Source: Gammaproteobacteria bacterium
GTDB taxonomy: Bacteria > Pseudomonadota > Gammaproteobacteria > DRLM01
Length of the DNA stretch: 58,419 nucleotides
Reading direction: 5' to 3'
NCBI GenBank assembly: GCA_011375345.1
Contig: DRLM01000120.1
Span: 1-58,419, forward strand
This document shows, piece after piece, positions 37,844 through 47,514 of the stretch. How positions within the stretch are numbered: the stretch's first letter is position 1; each line of letters begins with the position of its first letter. The position numbers were made by a program, and so were the translations under genes. The notes under the pieces are model-generated. The model was not told where the DNA came from. It ran no database searches and saw only the letters and a program-made list of their open reading frames with translations.

Positions 37844-38349
37844 ATATGCCGCGGGCAAAGGGGGAGGCGGCCGCGTTGCGGCGGCTGCTGCGCCAGCCGC
37901 TGCCCTTCCTGGCCCTGGGTTTTGGCAGCGGCCTGGCGCCCAAAGCCCCCGGCACCTTCGGCACCCTGGTGGGGCTGCCCTTTTACTGGTGGTGGCAGGA
38001 TTGGCCCTTGGAAGCTTATCTGCTGGTGGTGGCGGTGGCTCTGGTGGTGGGCATTTATCTGTGCGGCGAGACCGCCCGGCGCCTAGGGGTTCACGACCAC
38101 CCGGCCATTGTCTGGGACGAGATGGTGGGGCTGTGGATCACCCTGGCCCCGGCACCCGCCGGCGGGCTGTGGTGGCTGCTGGGTTTCGGGCTGTTTCGCC
38201 TGTTCGACATCTGGAAGCCCTGGCCCATCGGGGCTATCGACCGCCGCCTCCAGGGTGGCTTGGGCATTATGCTGGACGATGTGCTGGCGGGGCTGTACGC
38301 TGCTCTGGCCGTGGTGGCGGCCGCGGCCGTCTACGAGGTGGTTGGCTGA
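37840..38349 (+). CDS. pgpA: Phosphatidylglycerophosphatase A
   Basis: PgpA removes phosphate from phosphatidylglycerophosphate in the inner membrane to give phosphatidylglycerol. The 169-aa protein has FGSGLAPKAPGTFGTLVGLPFYW, DHPAIVWDEMVGLWITL with the metal-binding WDE, FRLFDIWKPWPIGAIDRRLQGGLGIMLDDVLAGLYAAL, all typical, and several membrane segments. Its stop codon lies inside the 3' end of the convergent GGDEF-EAL gene (19-base overlap). Confidence 0.95.
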   Translation: MNMPRAKGEAAALRRLLRQPLPFLALGFGSGLAPKAPGTFGTLVGLPFYWWWQDWPLEAYLLVVAVALVVGIYLCGETARRLGVHDHPAIVWDEMVGLWITLAPAPAGGLWWLLGFGLFRLFDIWKPWPIGAIDRRLQGGLGIMLDDVLAGLYAALAVVAAAAVYEVVG

Positions 38350-40823
38350 CAGGGGGCGTCGCCGGCCGCCACCCGCCAGGAGGATTCCCCCAGCCAGCGG
38401 CCCAGCACCCCCGCCGTCAGCGGCCGGCTCACGTGGTAGCCCTGGGCCAGGTCGCAGCCCAGGCGCGCCAGTTCTTTGAGCACCTCTGCACTCTCCACCC
38501 CTTCCGCCACCACCCGCCGGCCCATGTTGTGGGCCAGGTCGATGGTGGCGCGGACGATGACCAGATCTTCGTTGTTGCGCAGCATGTTAATGACGAAGGA
38601 CTTGTCGATTTTGATCTCGTCCACCGGCAATTGCTTGAGATAGATGAGAGACGAATAGCCGGTGCCGAAATCGTCGATGGCCAGGCTCACCCCCAGGCTG
38701 TTGAGGAATTGCAGGGTGTTCATGGCGCGCAAGGGGTCGGCCATGATGGCGCTTTCGGTGATCTCAAAGGCCAGGCAGGAGGCGGGAACCTCCCAATGGC
38801 GCATGAGCCGGGCGATTTTCTGCGCCAGTTGTTGGTCCTGCAACAGGCGGGCGGAGAGGTTCACCGCCAGGGCGAGGCCGAGATTGTCGCGGCGCCACAG
38901 ATGGAGCTGGTGCAAGGCCTCTTCCAACACGAAGAACGTCAGGGGGCGAATCAGGCCGGTGTGCTCCGCCAGGGGAATGAAGTCGTCTGGCAGCAGCAGC
39001 CCCCGCTGGGGGTGGTTCCAGCGCACCACCGCTTCCACTCCGGTGACGCGGCCGCTGCCCAGTTCGATTTTGGGCTGGTAGAACACCACCAGCTGGCGGC
39101 GCTCTATGGCCTCGCGCAACTCCCCCACCAGGGCCAGGCGGGAGGGACTGTGCTCGTCTTCCCGGGGATCGTAGACGGCATAGCCGCTGGCGGACCGCTT
39201 GGCCACATACATGGCCACATCGGCATGGCGCAACAAGGTGGCGCCATCGCGGCCGTGCTCGGGGCAAAGGGCGATGCCAATGCTGGCCCCCACGTGAAAA
39301 CCCTGCTCGTCCAGCATGATGGCGCGGTTCAGTGCATTTAACAGCTTGCGCGCGGCTTCTTCGGCGTGGGCGGCGCTGTCCACCACCGGCAGCAGAATGG
39401 CGAACTCATCGCCCCCTAAGCGGGCGATGGTGTCCGAGCCGCGCAAGGCCGTGCGCATGCGCCGGGCCACGTCTTGCAGCACCATGTCCCCCACATGGTG
39501 CCCCAGGGTGTCGTTGATTTCCTTGAAATGATCCAGATCCATGAGCAGCAGCGCCAGCGGATGATGTTCCCGCCCGGCCGCCAGGATGGCCTGGCGCAGG
39601 CGGTCTTGCAGCAGCAGGCGGTTGGGCAGCTCCGTCAGGGCATCGTGCAGGGCCTGGTGCTCCAGTTCGCGGTTGAGCGTGGCCAGCTCGCGGGTGCGCT
39701 TCAGCACGCGTCGTTCCAGGTCTTCCTGCAGGGCCTTGAGTTCTGCTTCCGCTTCCTTGCGCCGGGTGATGTCCCGCACGATGGCAATGAACAACAGCCG
39801 GGCGTTTTGCCGCATTTCGCTGAGGGCCAGTTCGATGGGAAATTCGTGGCCGTCTTTGTGCCGGCCCACGGTTTCCTCCGTCCCCATGCCGGTAATGGGG
39901 CGGTGGCCGTCTTGGTGTTCGCCCAGGGCGCAAAAGTGGTCCCGTGCCAGCAGGGTGTTGAGATGGCTGCCGATGATCTCGTCACTGTGGTAGCCAAAGA
40001 TGTCCAGGGCCGAGCGGTTCATGGATTGAATGTTGCCGTGGGGATCGACGGTAATGATGCCGTCCACCACATTGTCCATGATGGCCTGGAGACGGGCTTC
40101 GCGGGTGGCCACGGCGTGGGCCTGGGACAAGGTTTTCTGGTGCATGCGTTCCAGGTCCCGGGCCAGCTCAGCGACTTCGGTGATGCGGGAGGGGGCGTGC
40201 AGGCGGGCGACGGTCTTGCCGGCGGTGATGTCCTGTGCGGCGTCGCGCAGACGCTTGAGGGGCCGGGTCAGCTGCGGTGTGATGACCGCGACCAGCAGCA
40301 GCGAAAACAGCACGTAGGCGGCGGCCAGCACCAGGCCGTTGTAATAGATGTGGCGGATGTTCAGCCGGGCGGGCCGCTCGTCGTAGCCCAGCCGCAGGGT
40401 CACCGGCTCACCGTTGTGCAACACTGCGGGCCGGGCCAGAAAATAAATGCTGTCGCCATGCTCGGCAAAGCCGTGATCGGCAATGAACACCGCGTTTTCA
40501 TAGTTGGGGCGGACCGCCGCGGCAAGGGAGAGGCCGGAGGCGGTCCTGATTTCCGCGAAGACGATGTGTTCATCGCTTAACAGCCCGTCCAGATGGGCTT
40601 GCAAGTGCTCGGCGCTGGCCGGCGTTTCAAGCAGATGGCTGGTGAGATGATCGGCATGGCTGCGGCTGGCGCTGATGAACTGATCCTCAAAGCCCGCTTC
40701 CACGATGAACAAGACGCTGGCGAACAGGAAGGGGATCATCAAGGCGTGAATGATGGTGCCGCCCAGGATGATGCGGCCGGCAAAGCTGCCCAGAAAGCGT
40801 TTTGTTTTTTTGATCGATATCAT
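38331..40823 (-). CDS. Membrane-bound PAS/GGDEF/EAL protein
   Basis: An 830-aa inner-membrane signalling protein. Two membrane segments (about 20-40, ILGGTIIHALMIPFLFASVLFIVE, and about 162-185, LAAAYVLFSLLLVAVI) flank a periplasmic sensor of about 120 residues. A HAMP region (LTRPLKRLRDAAQDITAG), PAS (about 245-365), coiled-coil and GGDEF (RLGGDEF with I-site RGSD five residues before) follow, then EAL. The EAL motif is EAV in GVEAVVRWNH, but the other metal and catalytic residues (NLSARL, EITES, DDFGTGYSSL, KIDKSFV, AEGVES) are present. It could make, degrade or switch between both states of cyclic di-GMP. Confidence 0.94.
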   Translation of the reverse strand: MISIKKTKRFLGSFAGRIILGGTIIHALMIPFLFASVLFIVEAGFEDQFISASRSHADHLTSHLLETPASAEHLQAHLDGLLSDEHIVFAEIRTASGLSLAAAVRPNYENAVFIADHGFAEHGDSIYFLARPAVLHNGEPVTLRLGYDERPARLNIRHIYYNGLVLAAAYVLFSLLLVAVITPQLTRPLKRLRDAAQDITAGKTVARLHAPSRITEVAELARDLERMHQKTLSQAHAVATREARLQAIMDNVVDGIITVDPHGNIQSMNRSALDIFGYHSDEIIGSHLNTLLARDHFCALGEHQDGHRPITGMGTEETVGRHKDGHEFPIELALSEMRQNARLLFIAIVRDITRRKEAEAELKALQEDLERRVLKRTRELATLNRELEHQALHDALTELPNRLLLQDRLRQAILAAGREHHPLALLLMDLDHFKEINDTLGHHVGDMVLQDVARRMRTALRGSDTIARLGGDEFAILLPVVDSAAHAEEAARKLLNALNRAIMLDEQGFHVGASIGIALCPEHGRDGATLLRHADVAMYVAKRSASGYAVYDPREDEHSPSRLALVGELREAIERRQLVVFYQPKIELGSGRVTGVEAVVRWNHPQRGLLLPDDFIPLAEHTGLIRPLTFFVLEEALHQLHLWRRDNLGLALAVNLSARLLQDQQLAQKIARLMRHWEVPASCLAFEITESAIMADPLRAMNTLQFLNSLGVSLAIDDFGTGYSSLIYLKQLPVDEIKIDKSFVINMLRNNEDLVIVRATIDLAHNMGRRVVAEGVESAEVLKELARLGCDLAQGYHVSRPLTAGVLGRWLGESSWRVAAGDAPCQPTTS

Positions 40824-41087
40824 TGATGCCTTCGCTCAATAATTGTTGAGGCGGTTTCGATCATCTTGGCTGCTTGGCGTCTTGCGGCTGTCCTTGCCGG
40901 GCTTGTCTGGCTTGGCGATTAGCGCAGTCTGTGGTCTCCTTGTGCTCGGGAACGGGAAAAGAAACATTTGCCGGGCCTTTGCCCCGGCGCCGGGGAAGGT
41001 TGGTGTTTCAGGGCGCGCGTCCCGGGGTGGCGTATATCAAGGGGGACAGCGGCGAAGCGGCCAGGTCCGGGATCGTGGCTGCCCGCA
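40824..41087. other. Intergenic region between GGDEF-EAL gene and folE2
   Basis: About 264 bases. A plus-strand frame (40843-41124, TTG start) has a hydrophobic start but no ribosome-binding site and a non-protein-like C terminus, and it runs into folE2 on the other strand, so it is not annotated. The promoter of the GGDEF-EAL gene should be here. Confidence 0.4.
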
Positions 41088-41888
41088 TCATGGCGCCGTT
41101 TTGTCTCGTTCTATCAGGGCGTAGGCGGAATGGTTGTGAATGGATTCAAAGTTTTCCACCGCTACGGTATAGCGCAGAATCCGCGCTTCTGCGTCGAGGC
41201 GGGCCGCGACGTCGCGCACCATGTCTTCGACGAATTTGGGGTTGTCGTAGGCGCGCTCGGTGATGAACTTCTCGTCCGGCCGCTTGATCAGCCCGTAGAT
41301 TTCTGAGGAGGCCTCCTCTTCCACCAGCCGGATCAAGGCTTCCACCCCCAAAGGCTCCCGGCCGCTGGCGCTGACGGTGACGTGGGAACGCTGGTTGTGC
41401 GCGCCGTAAGCGGAGATTTCCTTGGAGCAGGGGCACAAACTGGTGACCGGTACCACGACTTTGACGGTGATGCGGTTTTCGCCATTGCGGCGCTCACCGG
41501 ACAGAGTGACGTTGTAGTCCAGCAAACTGGATACGCCGGACATTGGCGCCTGTTTGTTGACGAAATAGGGGAAACGCACTTCCGCATAAGCCTGGGATGC
41601 GTTCAAGGTGGTGGAGATGTTTTCCAACAGTTGGTGCATGGCCGCCACCGAGACCACGTGTTCACCGGCGTTGAGCAGCTGGATGAAACGCGACATATGG
41701 GTGCCGCGGTGGGCCGGGGCCAGGTTGACGTACATGCTGAATACGCCCACACCGTGCTGCATCCGGCCGCCGGGACCGGGCACGCGGATGGGATGGCGGA
41801 TGTCCTTGATGCCGACTTTGTTGATGGCGATGCGGCGCGCGGCGTTTTGGCCCTGCACGTCCAGCAGCGATGCGGGGACGCGGCTCAT
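41088..41888 (-). CDS. folE2: GTP cyclohydrolase FolE2
   Basis: FolE2 (type IB) makes 7,8-dihydroneopterin triphosphate from GTP for folate or queuosine synthesis and can work with metals other than zinc. The 266-aa protein has [53 protein letters not shown] with the conserved Cys, and [20 protein letters not shown]. The ATG at 41888 overlaps queD by four bases (ATGA). The longer frame upstream overlaps queD and is not used. Confidence 0.95.
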   Translation of the reverse strand: MSRVPASLLDVQGQNAARRIAINKVGIKDIRHPIRVPGPGGRMQHGVGVFSMYVNLAPAHRGTHMSRFIQLLNAGEHVVSVAAMHQLLENISTTLNASQAYAEVRFPYFVNKQAPMSGVSSLLDYNVTLSGERRNGENRITVKVVVPVTSLCPCSKEISAYGAHNQRSHVTVSASGREPLGVEALIRLVEEEASSEIYGLIKRPDEKFITERAYDNPKFVEDMVRDVAARLDAEARILRYTVAVENFESIHNHSAYALIERDKTAP

Positions 41889-42274
41889 GGAGCGGCTTCC
41901 TCGCTGTAGCGCACGCAGGCCCGGTCCGTTTCCCACAGAGTGATGGCCGAGACCCGGACACGGGCCCCGTTCAGGGCCTCGCCCACGTGCTGATACAGAT
42001 AGGCGGCGATGTTTTCCGCGGTGGGATTGACCACGTCAAAGGGTCGGATCTCATTGAGGTGGCGATGGTCCAGTTCCGCCACGGCGAGCTTGGCGGCATG
42101 TTTGATGGCTTTGAAATCCAGTCCCATGCCCACCTCATCCAGAGCGGTGGCGATCACTTCCACTTCAACCTTCCAGTTGTGGCCGTGCAGCCGGCTGCAG
42201 GCACCGGGGTAGTTGCGCAAACTGTGGGCGGCGGCGAAATCGGTGATGACTTTCAGTGTGTAGCGTGGTGGCAT
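41885..42274 (-). CDS. queD: 6-carboxytetrahydropterin synthase QueD
   Basis: QueD converts dihydroneopterin triphosphate to 6-carboxytetrahydropterin, the second step to queuosine. The 129-aa protein has [31 protein letters not shown], with His17 and the HGH pair as zinc ligands and Cys26 as the catalytic nucleophile, and [27 protein letters not shown]. It overlaps folE2 by four bases, which means the first two enzymes of preQ0 synthesis are coupled. queA and tgt are encoded about 20 kb away. It could also act as a pterin synthase. Confidence 0.93.
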   Translation of the reverse strand: MPPRYTLKVITDFAAAHSLRNYPGACSRLHGHNWKVEVEVIATALDEVGMGLDFKAIKHAAKLAVAELDHRHLNEIRPFDVVNPTAENIAAYLYQHVGEALNGARVRVSAITLWETDRACVRYSEEAAP

Positions 42275-42337
42275 GAATGGTTCCGATAAAACGCGATCAG
42301 CTGCGACAGACGCAAAATGCGTCCATAGCTTGCTGGA

Positions 42338-44245
42338 TTAGCAGGTGGTCAGCCGGGCGGGCCGGGCCGGGGCGGCATCACGGCCCGCAAACGCCTCGAT
42401 TTGGGCGAGAATCCCGGCGCTGTCCAGGCCGCACTGGGCCATGAGGTCGCTGTGACGGCCATGGTCGACGAAGCGGTCCGGCAGGCCCAGATGCAGCAGC
42501 GGCACTGTCAGGCCCGCGCGGGCCAGCGCTTCGCCCACAGCGCTGCCGGCACCGCCGGCGATGGCGTTTTCCTCCAGCGTGACCAGCAGTTCGTGGCTGT
42601 GGGCCAGTTCTTCGACCAAGGCTTCATCCAGCGGTTTCACGAAGCGCATATTGGCCACCGTGGCCCCCAGCGCCTCGCCCACTTCCAGGGCCGGTGCCAG
42701 CAGGCTGCCGAAGGCCAGCAGAGCGATGCCGCGTCCCTGGCGCCGCAGTTCACCCCGGCCCAGCGGCAGCGGAGTCAGCGTGTCCCGGATGGTGGCGCCG
42801 GGGCCCGCGCCGCGCGGATAGCGTACCGCGGCAGGCTGATTCAGGCTGATCCCCGTGCTCAGCATGGCGCGGCATTCGTTTTCGTCCGCCGGGGCCATGA
42901 TCACCATATTGGGGATGCAGCGCAGATAGCTCAAATCGAAACTGCCGGCGTGGGTGGGGCCGTCGGGGCCCACCAGCCCGGCACGGTCGATGGCGAACAG
43001 CACGGGCAGGTTTTGCAGGGCCACGTCGTGGATGAGCTGGTCGTAGGCCCGTTGCAGGAAGGTGGAATAGATGGCCACCACCGGCTTGAGGCCCTCACAG
43101 GCCAGTCCCGCAGCCAGGGTGACGGCGTGTTGCTCGGCGATCCCGACGTCAAAATAGCGACCGGGGAAACGCTGGGAGAACGCCACCAGCCCCGATCCTT
43201 CCCGCATGGCGGGGGTGATGGCCACCAGCTTGGGTTCGTGCTCAGCCATGTCACACACCCAGTGGCTGAATACCTGCGTGTACGTGGGCGGGGCGGAGGC
43301 GGGTTTTCGGGCGCTGGGCTTGCCGGTGCGGGGGTCGAACCCGCCCACGCCGTGGTAGGCGCAGGGGTTGTCCTCCGCCGGTTTGAAGCCCTTGCCCTTG
43401 CGGGTGACCACGTGCAAAAACTGCGGCCCCTTCAGTTCGCGGATATTGCGCAGGGTTTTGACCAGCACGGGCAGGTCGTGGCCGTCTACGGGGCCGATGT
43501 AATTAAAACCCAGTTCTTCGAACAAGGTGCCGGGGACCACCATGCCCTTCACGTGTTCTTCCGCCCGCCGCGCCAGTTCCCACACGGGAGGCACGTTCTT
43601 CAAGGCCTTTTTGCCCTGCTCCCGCAGGCTCACGTAGAGTTTGCCCGACAGGATGCGCGCCAGGTGATTGGACAGACCGCCCACATTGGGAGAGATGGAC
43701 ATGTCGTTGTCGTTCAGGATCACCAGCAGATCGGTGTGCAGGTCGCCGGCGTGATTGAGCGCCTCAAAGGCCATGCCCGCGGTCATGGCACCGTCGCCGA
43801 TGATGGCCACGGCGCGGCGCTTCGAGCGCTGTTGGGCGGCGGCGATGGCCATGCCCAGCGCGGCGCTGATGGAGGTGCTGGAGTGGCCCACCCCGAAGGC
43901 GTCGTACGTGCTTTCGCCGCGCTTGGGAAAACCGGCCAGGCCGCCGGTCTGGCGCAGGCTGGCCATGCCTTTGCGCCGGCCGGTGAGGATTTTGTGGGGG
44001 TAGCTTTGATGGCCCACGTCCCACACCAGCCGGTCTTCGGGGGTGTTGAAGACGTAGTGCAGGGCCACGGTCAGTTCCACCACCCCCAGATTGGCCGCCA
44101 GATGGCCACCGGTGCGGCCCACGGACTCGATCAAAAAGCCGCGCAGCTCCCGGGCCAGTTGTCCAAGCTTGGATTCAGGCAAGGCGCGCAGCCCGGCCGG
44201 GGAATCGACCTGATTCAGCAGAGGATAGGCGTGGCTGGCGACCAT
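42338..44245 (-). CDS. dxs: 1-deoxy-D-xylulose-5-phosphate synthase
   Basis: DXS joins pyruvate and glyceraldehyde 3-phosphate with thiamine diphosphate, the first step of the non-mevalonate isoprenoid pathway. The 635-aa enzyme has [45 protein letters not shown], the TPP motif [22 protein letters not shown]...[45 protein letters not shown] and [17 protein letters not shown]. Length is normal (E. coli 620). It lies 74 bases after ispA, in the common order xseB-ispA-dxs; a small hairpin with GACGCA/TGCGTC arms lies between dxs and queD. Confidence 0.98.
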   Translation of the reverse strand: MVASHAYPLLNQVDSPAGLRALPESKLGQLARELRGFLIESVGRTGGHLAANLGVVELTVALHYVFNTPEDRLVWDVGHQSYPHKILTGRRKGMASLRQTGGLAGFPKRGESTYDAFGVGHSSTSISAALGMAIAAAQQRSKRRAVAIIGDGAMTAGMAFEALNHAGDLHTDLLVILNDNDMSISPNVGGLSNHLARILSGKLYVSLREQGKKALKNVPPVWELARRAEEHVKGMVVPGTLFEELGFNYIGPVDGHDLPVLVKTLRNIRELKGPQFLHVVTRKGKGFKPAEDNPCAYHGVGGFDPRTGKPSARKPASAPPTYTQVFSHWVCDMAEHEPKLVAITPAMREGSGLVAFSQRFPGRYFDVGIAEQHAVTLAAGLACEGLKPVVAIYSTFLQRAYDQLIHDVALQNLPVLFAIDRAGLVGPDGPTHAGSFDLSYLRCIPNMVIMAPADENECRAMLSTGISLNQPAAVRYPRGAGPGATIRDTLTPLPLGRGELRRQGRGIALLAFGSLLAPALEVGEALGATVANMRFVKPLDEALVEELAHSHELLVTLEENAIAGGAGSAVGEALARAGLTVPLLHLGLPDRFVDHGRHSDLMAQCGLDSAGILAQIEAFAGRDAAPARPARLTTC

Positions 44246-44319
44246 GGACGTGAAAACCGCGTAGTACTAGTTAAAGAACAAGCAATTATGCGGGGTGGGG
44301 CGGGGGCGCGCAAGTTGGG

Positions 44320-45216
44320 TCAGTGACGGCGCGTCACAATATATGCGGCGATGGCGCGCAAGGTCTCGGCCCGGCTGCCAAAGGGGGCGAGGCAGGATTG
44401 GGCTTCGGCGCTGAGCTGCCGGGCGTGTTGTTTGGCCTGCTCCAGTCCCAGCAGGGCGGGGAAGGTGGGTTTGTTCAGCGCCTGGTCGGCGCCCTGGCGT
44501 TTGCCCAGGGTTGCAGTGTCGCTCTCCACGTCCAGGATGTCGTCTTGCACCTGAAAGGCGAGGCCGATCAGGCAGGCGTAGCGCTCCAGCTTGTCCAGTT
44601 CCGCCGGGGTGATGCCGTTATGGCACAAGCCCCCCAGGCGTACGGCGGCGCGGATCAGGGCGCCGGTTTTGTGGGCGTGCATGGTCTCCAGTTGGCTCAG
44701 GGTGAGGGTCTGGCCCACGGCGGCCAGATCCATGGCCTGGCCGCCCACCATGCCGGTGGCGCCGGCGGCGGTGGCCAGGGTCTGGATCATGGCCAGGCGC
44801 TGGGATGGCGCCACGTCCAGGGCGGGATCCCGGGCGAGGAGGTCGAAAGCCAGGGTCTGCAGGGCATCGCCGGCCAGGATGGCGGTGGCCTCATCGAAGG
44901 CGCGGTGACAGCTGGGCCGGCCGCGGCGCAGATCGTCGTCGTCCATGGCCGGGAGGTCGTCGTGGATCAGGGAGTAGGCGTGGATCAGCTCCACCGCGCA
45001 GGCGGCGGCATCGGCCCGCTCCAGCGGTGCGCCCGCCGCTTCCGCGGCGGCGTAGACCAGTACGGGCCGCACCCGCTTGCCGCCCCCCAGCACGCTGTAG
45101 CGCATGGCGCGGTGCAGGGTCTGAGGCGCCAGGGATTCAGCCGGCAGCCGTTGCTCCAGGGCCTGTTCCACGCGGGCCTGCCACCGGGGCAGCCGCCCTG
45201 CCAGCAGATCATTCAT
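44320..45216 (-). CDS. ispA: Farnesyl diphosphate synthase (polyprenyl synthetase)
   Basis: IspA extends dimethylallyl diphosphate to farnesyl diphosphate. The 298-aa protein has GGGKRVRPVLVYAAAEAAG, the first aspartate-rich motif LIHDDLPAMDDDDLRRGRPSCH with the downstream GDALQTLAFDLLA, the KTGALIRAAVRLG segment and the second aspartate-rich motif FQVQDDILDVESD. The ATG at 45216 overlaps the end of xseB by eight bases. Confidence 0.96.
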   Translation of the reverse strand: MNDLLAGRLPRWQARVEQALEQRLPAESLAPQTLHRAMRYSVLGGGKRVRPVLVYAAAEAAGAPLERADAAACAVELIHAYSLIHDDLPAMDDDDLRRGRPSCHRAFDEATAILAGDALQTLAFDLLARDPALDVAPSQRLAMIQTLATAAGATGMVGGQAMDLAAVGQTLTLSQLETMHAHKTGALIRAAVRLGGLCHNGITPAELDKLERYACLIGLAFQVQDDILDVESDTATLGKRQGADQALNKPTFPALLGLEQAKQHARQLSAEAQSCLAPFGSRAETLRAIAAYIVTRRH

Positions 45217-45469
45217 GGTCTTTCGGAGGCGCGTTGTCGTCGTCGGCGAAGGTGCGGATGGTGGCCTGGTCGTTTTTTTCCAGCAGGATTTCCACTTTCT
45301 GCTCGGCCTCGGCCAGGGCCTGCTGGCAGGCGCGGGTGAGTTCCACGCCCCGGGAGAAGGTTTGCAGGGATTCCTCCAGGCTCAGCTCGCCGCCCTCCAG
45401 TTTTTCCACCAGGGTTTCCAGCTCGCTCAGCGAGGCTTCAAAATTACGGGGAATTCTTTTTTTCGCCAC
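45209..45469 (-). CDS. xseB: Exodeoxyribonuclease VII small subunit
   Basis: XseB binds the large subunit XseA to form the nuclease that degrades single-stranded DNA in both directions. The 86-aa protein shows FEASLSELETLVEKLEGGELSLEESLQTFSRGVELTRACQQALAEAEQKVEILLEK, the whole family signature. It leads xseB-ispA-dxs; xseA is not in this window. The tail (ADDDNAPPKDHE) is acidic and variable. Confidence 0.95.
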   Translation of the reverse strand: MAKKRIPRNFEASLSELETLVEKLEGGELSLEESLQTFSRGVELTRACQQALAEAEQKVEILLEKNDQATIRTFADDDNAPPKDHE

Positions 45470-45540
45470 GGCGCCGCCCTGTTCAGAAACGCGGGCGAGG
45501 TTAACGTAGATGTTCGGCGGGGGTCAATCGGGATGGCGGT

Positions 45541-45571
45541 GCCCCGGCGGGGGGCTGTGCCGCGCCGGGGC
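45541..45571. other. GC hairpin upstream of xseB
   Basis: Perfect nine-base arms GCCCCGGCG and CGCCGGGGC enclose a 13-base loop in the divergent region before xseB and rubrerythrin. No T-run follows. It could insulate the divergent promoters. Confidence 0.5.
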
Positions 45572-45626
45572 AGTCTATGCTGTCTGTTGACAGACCCGGT
45601 GCCCGGGCGTTAAATTCAGTCTTGAT

Positions 45627-45643
45627 TTTAGACATAGTCTAAA
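45627..45643 (+). promoter_or_regulatory. Palindromic operator candidate before rubrerythrin
   Basis: TTTAGAC-ATA-GTCTAAA is a perfect inverted repeat of two seven-base arms, 33 bases before the rubrerythrin start. AT-rich dyads of this size are bound by Fur/PerR-like and Rrf2/IscR-like repressors. It overlaps the likely promoter. Which regulator binds it cannot be told. Confidence 0.6.
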
Positions 45644-45676
45644 TATTCGCAGCCGTCCCAGGAGAGGAGAAGCGCT

Positions 45677-46096
<420 letters not shown>

Positions 46097-46158
46097 GGGG
46101 CATCCGGCGCGGCGGCGGGTTCACGGCGCCGCGCCTTTATCTGAGCTGAGGAAACAAT

Positions 46159-47514
46159 ATGGCCAGCGAGGACAGCGGCAGTTCCGGCCGGCGCGAAGGC
46201 GCTCCGGGAGCGCCCACCCGTCATCCGGTGAACTGGCAGGATCCCGACTTCTACCATGAGGAGGCCTTGTTCCGGGAGCTGGACCGGGTGTTCGACATCT
46301 GCCACGGTTGCCGCCGTTGCTTCAGTCTGTGCAATGCCTTTCCCCTGTTGTTCGATGCCATCGACGAGACAGCCAGCGGCGAGCCGGCGGGCCTGGACCG
46401 GCAGACGGTGTACTGGGACGTGGTGGATCAGTGCTACCTGTGTGATATGTGTTTCATGACCAAGTGCCCCTACGTGCCGCCCCATGAGTGGCAGGTGGAT
46501 GTTCCCCATCTGATGCTGCGGGCCAAGGCCGTCAAGCACAAAGCGGGGAAGAGCCGGGCCCGGGACAAGTTGCTGACCAGCACTGATTGGGTGGGGCGTC
46601 TGGCGGGGATTCCGGTGGTGGCCGGGGTGGTCAATGCTGCCAACCGCTCCAGGCCGGGGCGGGCCTTGCTCGACCAATGCCTGGGCGTGCATCCTGCGGC
46701 CCATTTGCCCGACTACCACAGCCGCACTCTGAGCAAACGCCTGGCGGGTCACCAGTCTGATCACAGCGCCCGGGCGAGTGCCGAGACCCGCGGCCGGGTG
46801 GTCTTGTTCGGCACCTGCTATGGCAATTACAACGAGCCGCAACTGGGTGAAGACCTGCTCGCCGTGTTTGAGCACAACGGTATTCCCGTCCAGGTCATGG
46901 CGCACCGCCATTGCTGCGGCATGCCCAAGCTGGAATTGGGTGATCTCGACGCCGTGCGCCAGGCCATGGAACACAACATACCCGTCCTGGCGCAATACGT
47001 GGACCAGGAGTGGGATGTGGTGGCGCCGGTGCCGTCCTGCGTGCTCATGTTCAAACAGGAACTGCCTTTGCTGTTTCCCGCCGACCCGCGGGTGGCCAAA
47101 GTGCGCGATGCGTTTTTCGATCCCTTCGAATACCTGGCCCTGCGGCACAGGCGCGGCCTGTTGAACACCGATTTCAAGCGGGCCTTGGGTAGCGTGGCCT
47201 ATCACGTGCCCTGTCACCTGCGCGTGCAAAACATCGGTCTCAAGACCCGCGATATCCTGGCCCTGGTGCCCGGGACGCGTATTGAAGTGATCGAGCGTTG
47301 CTCCGGTCACGATGGCACCTACGGGGTCAAACGCGAGTACCACGACACCGCCATGAAGATCGGCCGCCCCGTGGTGGGGCGGGTAAAAAAAGCCCAGGCC
47401 CGCCATTACAGCAGCGACTGCCCCATGGCCGGCCATCAGATTGCCCAGGGTTTGAACGATGGCAGCGCCCCGGTGCACCCACTGACCCTGTTGAGACAGG
47501 CCTACGCTCTGTGA
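46159..47514 (+). CDS. Fe-S oxidoreductase with CCG domains (GlpC/HdrD-like)
   Basis: A 451-aa cytoplasmic protein. Two [4Fe-4S] sites are at Cys48-51-54-58 (ICHGCRRCFSLCN) and Cys92-95-98-103 (QCYLCDMCFMTKCPY). Two CCG-type cysteine-rich domains follow: GTCYGNYNEPQLGEDLLAVFE...HCCGMPKLE and HVPCHLRVQNIG...IERCSGHDGTYG; the second reads CSG in place of CCG, so its cluster may differ. This resembles heterodisulfide reductase subunit D/GlpC. A start at 46159 has TGAGGAAA upstream. It ends in a GTGA overlap with the DUF3501 gene, and together with the rubrerythrin gene forms a recurrent three-gene cluster. Its electron donor and acceptor are unknown. Confidence 0.9.
   Translation: MASEDSGSSGRREGAPGAPTRHPVNWQDPDFYHEEALFRELDRVFDICHGCRRCFSLCNAFPLLFDAIDETASGEPAGLDRQTVYWDVVDQCYLCDMCFMTKCPYVPPHEWQVDVPHLMLRAKAVKHKAGKSRARDKLLTSTDWVGRLAGIPVVAGVVNAANRSRPGRALLDQCLGVHPAAHLPDYHSRTLSKRLAGHQSDHSARASAETRGRVVLFGTCYGNYNEPQLGEDLLAVFEHNGIPVQVMAHRHCCGMPKLELGDLDAVRQAMEHNIPVLAQYVDQEWDVVAPVPSCVLMFKQELPLLFPADPRVAKVRDAFFDPFEYLALRHRRGLLNTDFKRALGSVAYHVPCHLRVQNIGLKTRDILALVPGTRIEVIERCSGHDGTYGVKREYHDTAMKIGRPVVGRVKKAQARHYSSDCPMAGHQIAQGLNDGSAPVHPLTLLRQAYAL

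Noticed and set aside
40843-41124. Plus-strand frame of 93 codons with hydrophobic N terminus
   Set aside because: TTG start without a ribosome-binding site, non-protein-like second half, and overlap with folE2.
42401-44326. Long open frame antisense to dxs (641 codons)
   Set aside because: DXS motifs on the other strand are decisive; the antisense frame has shadow composition.
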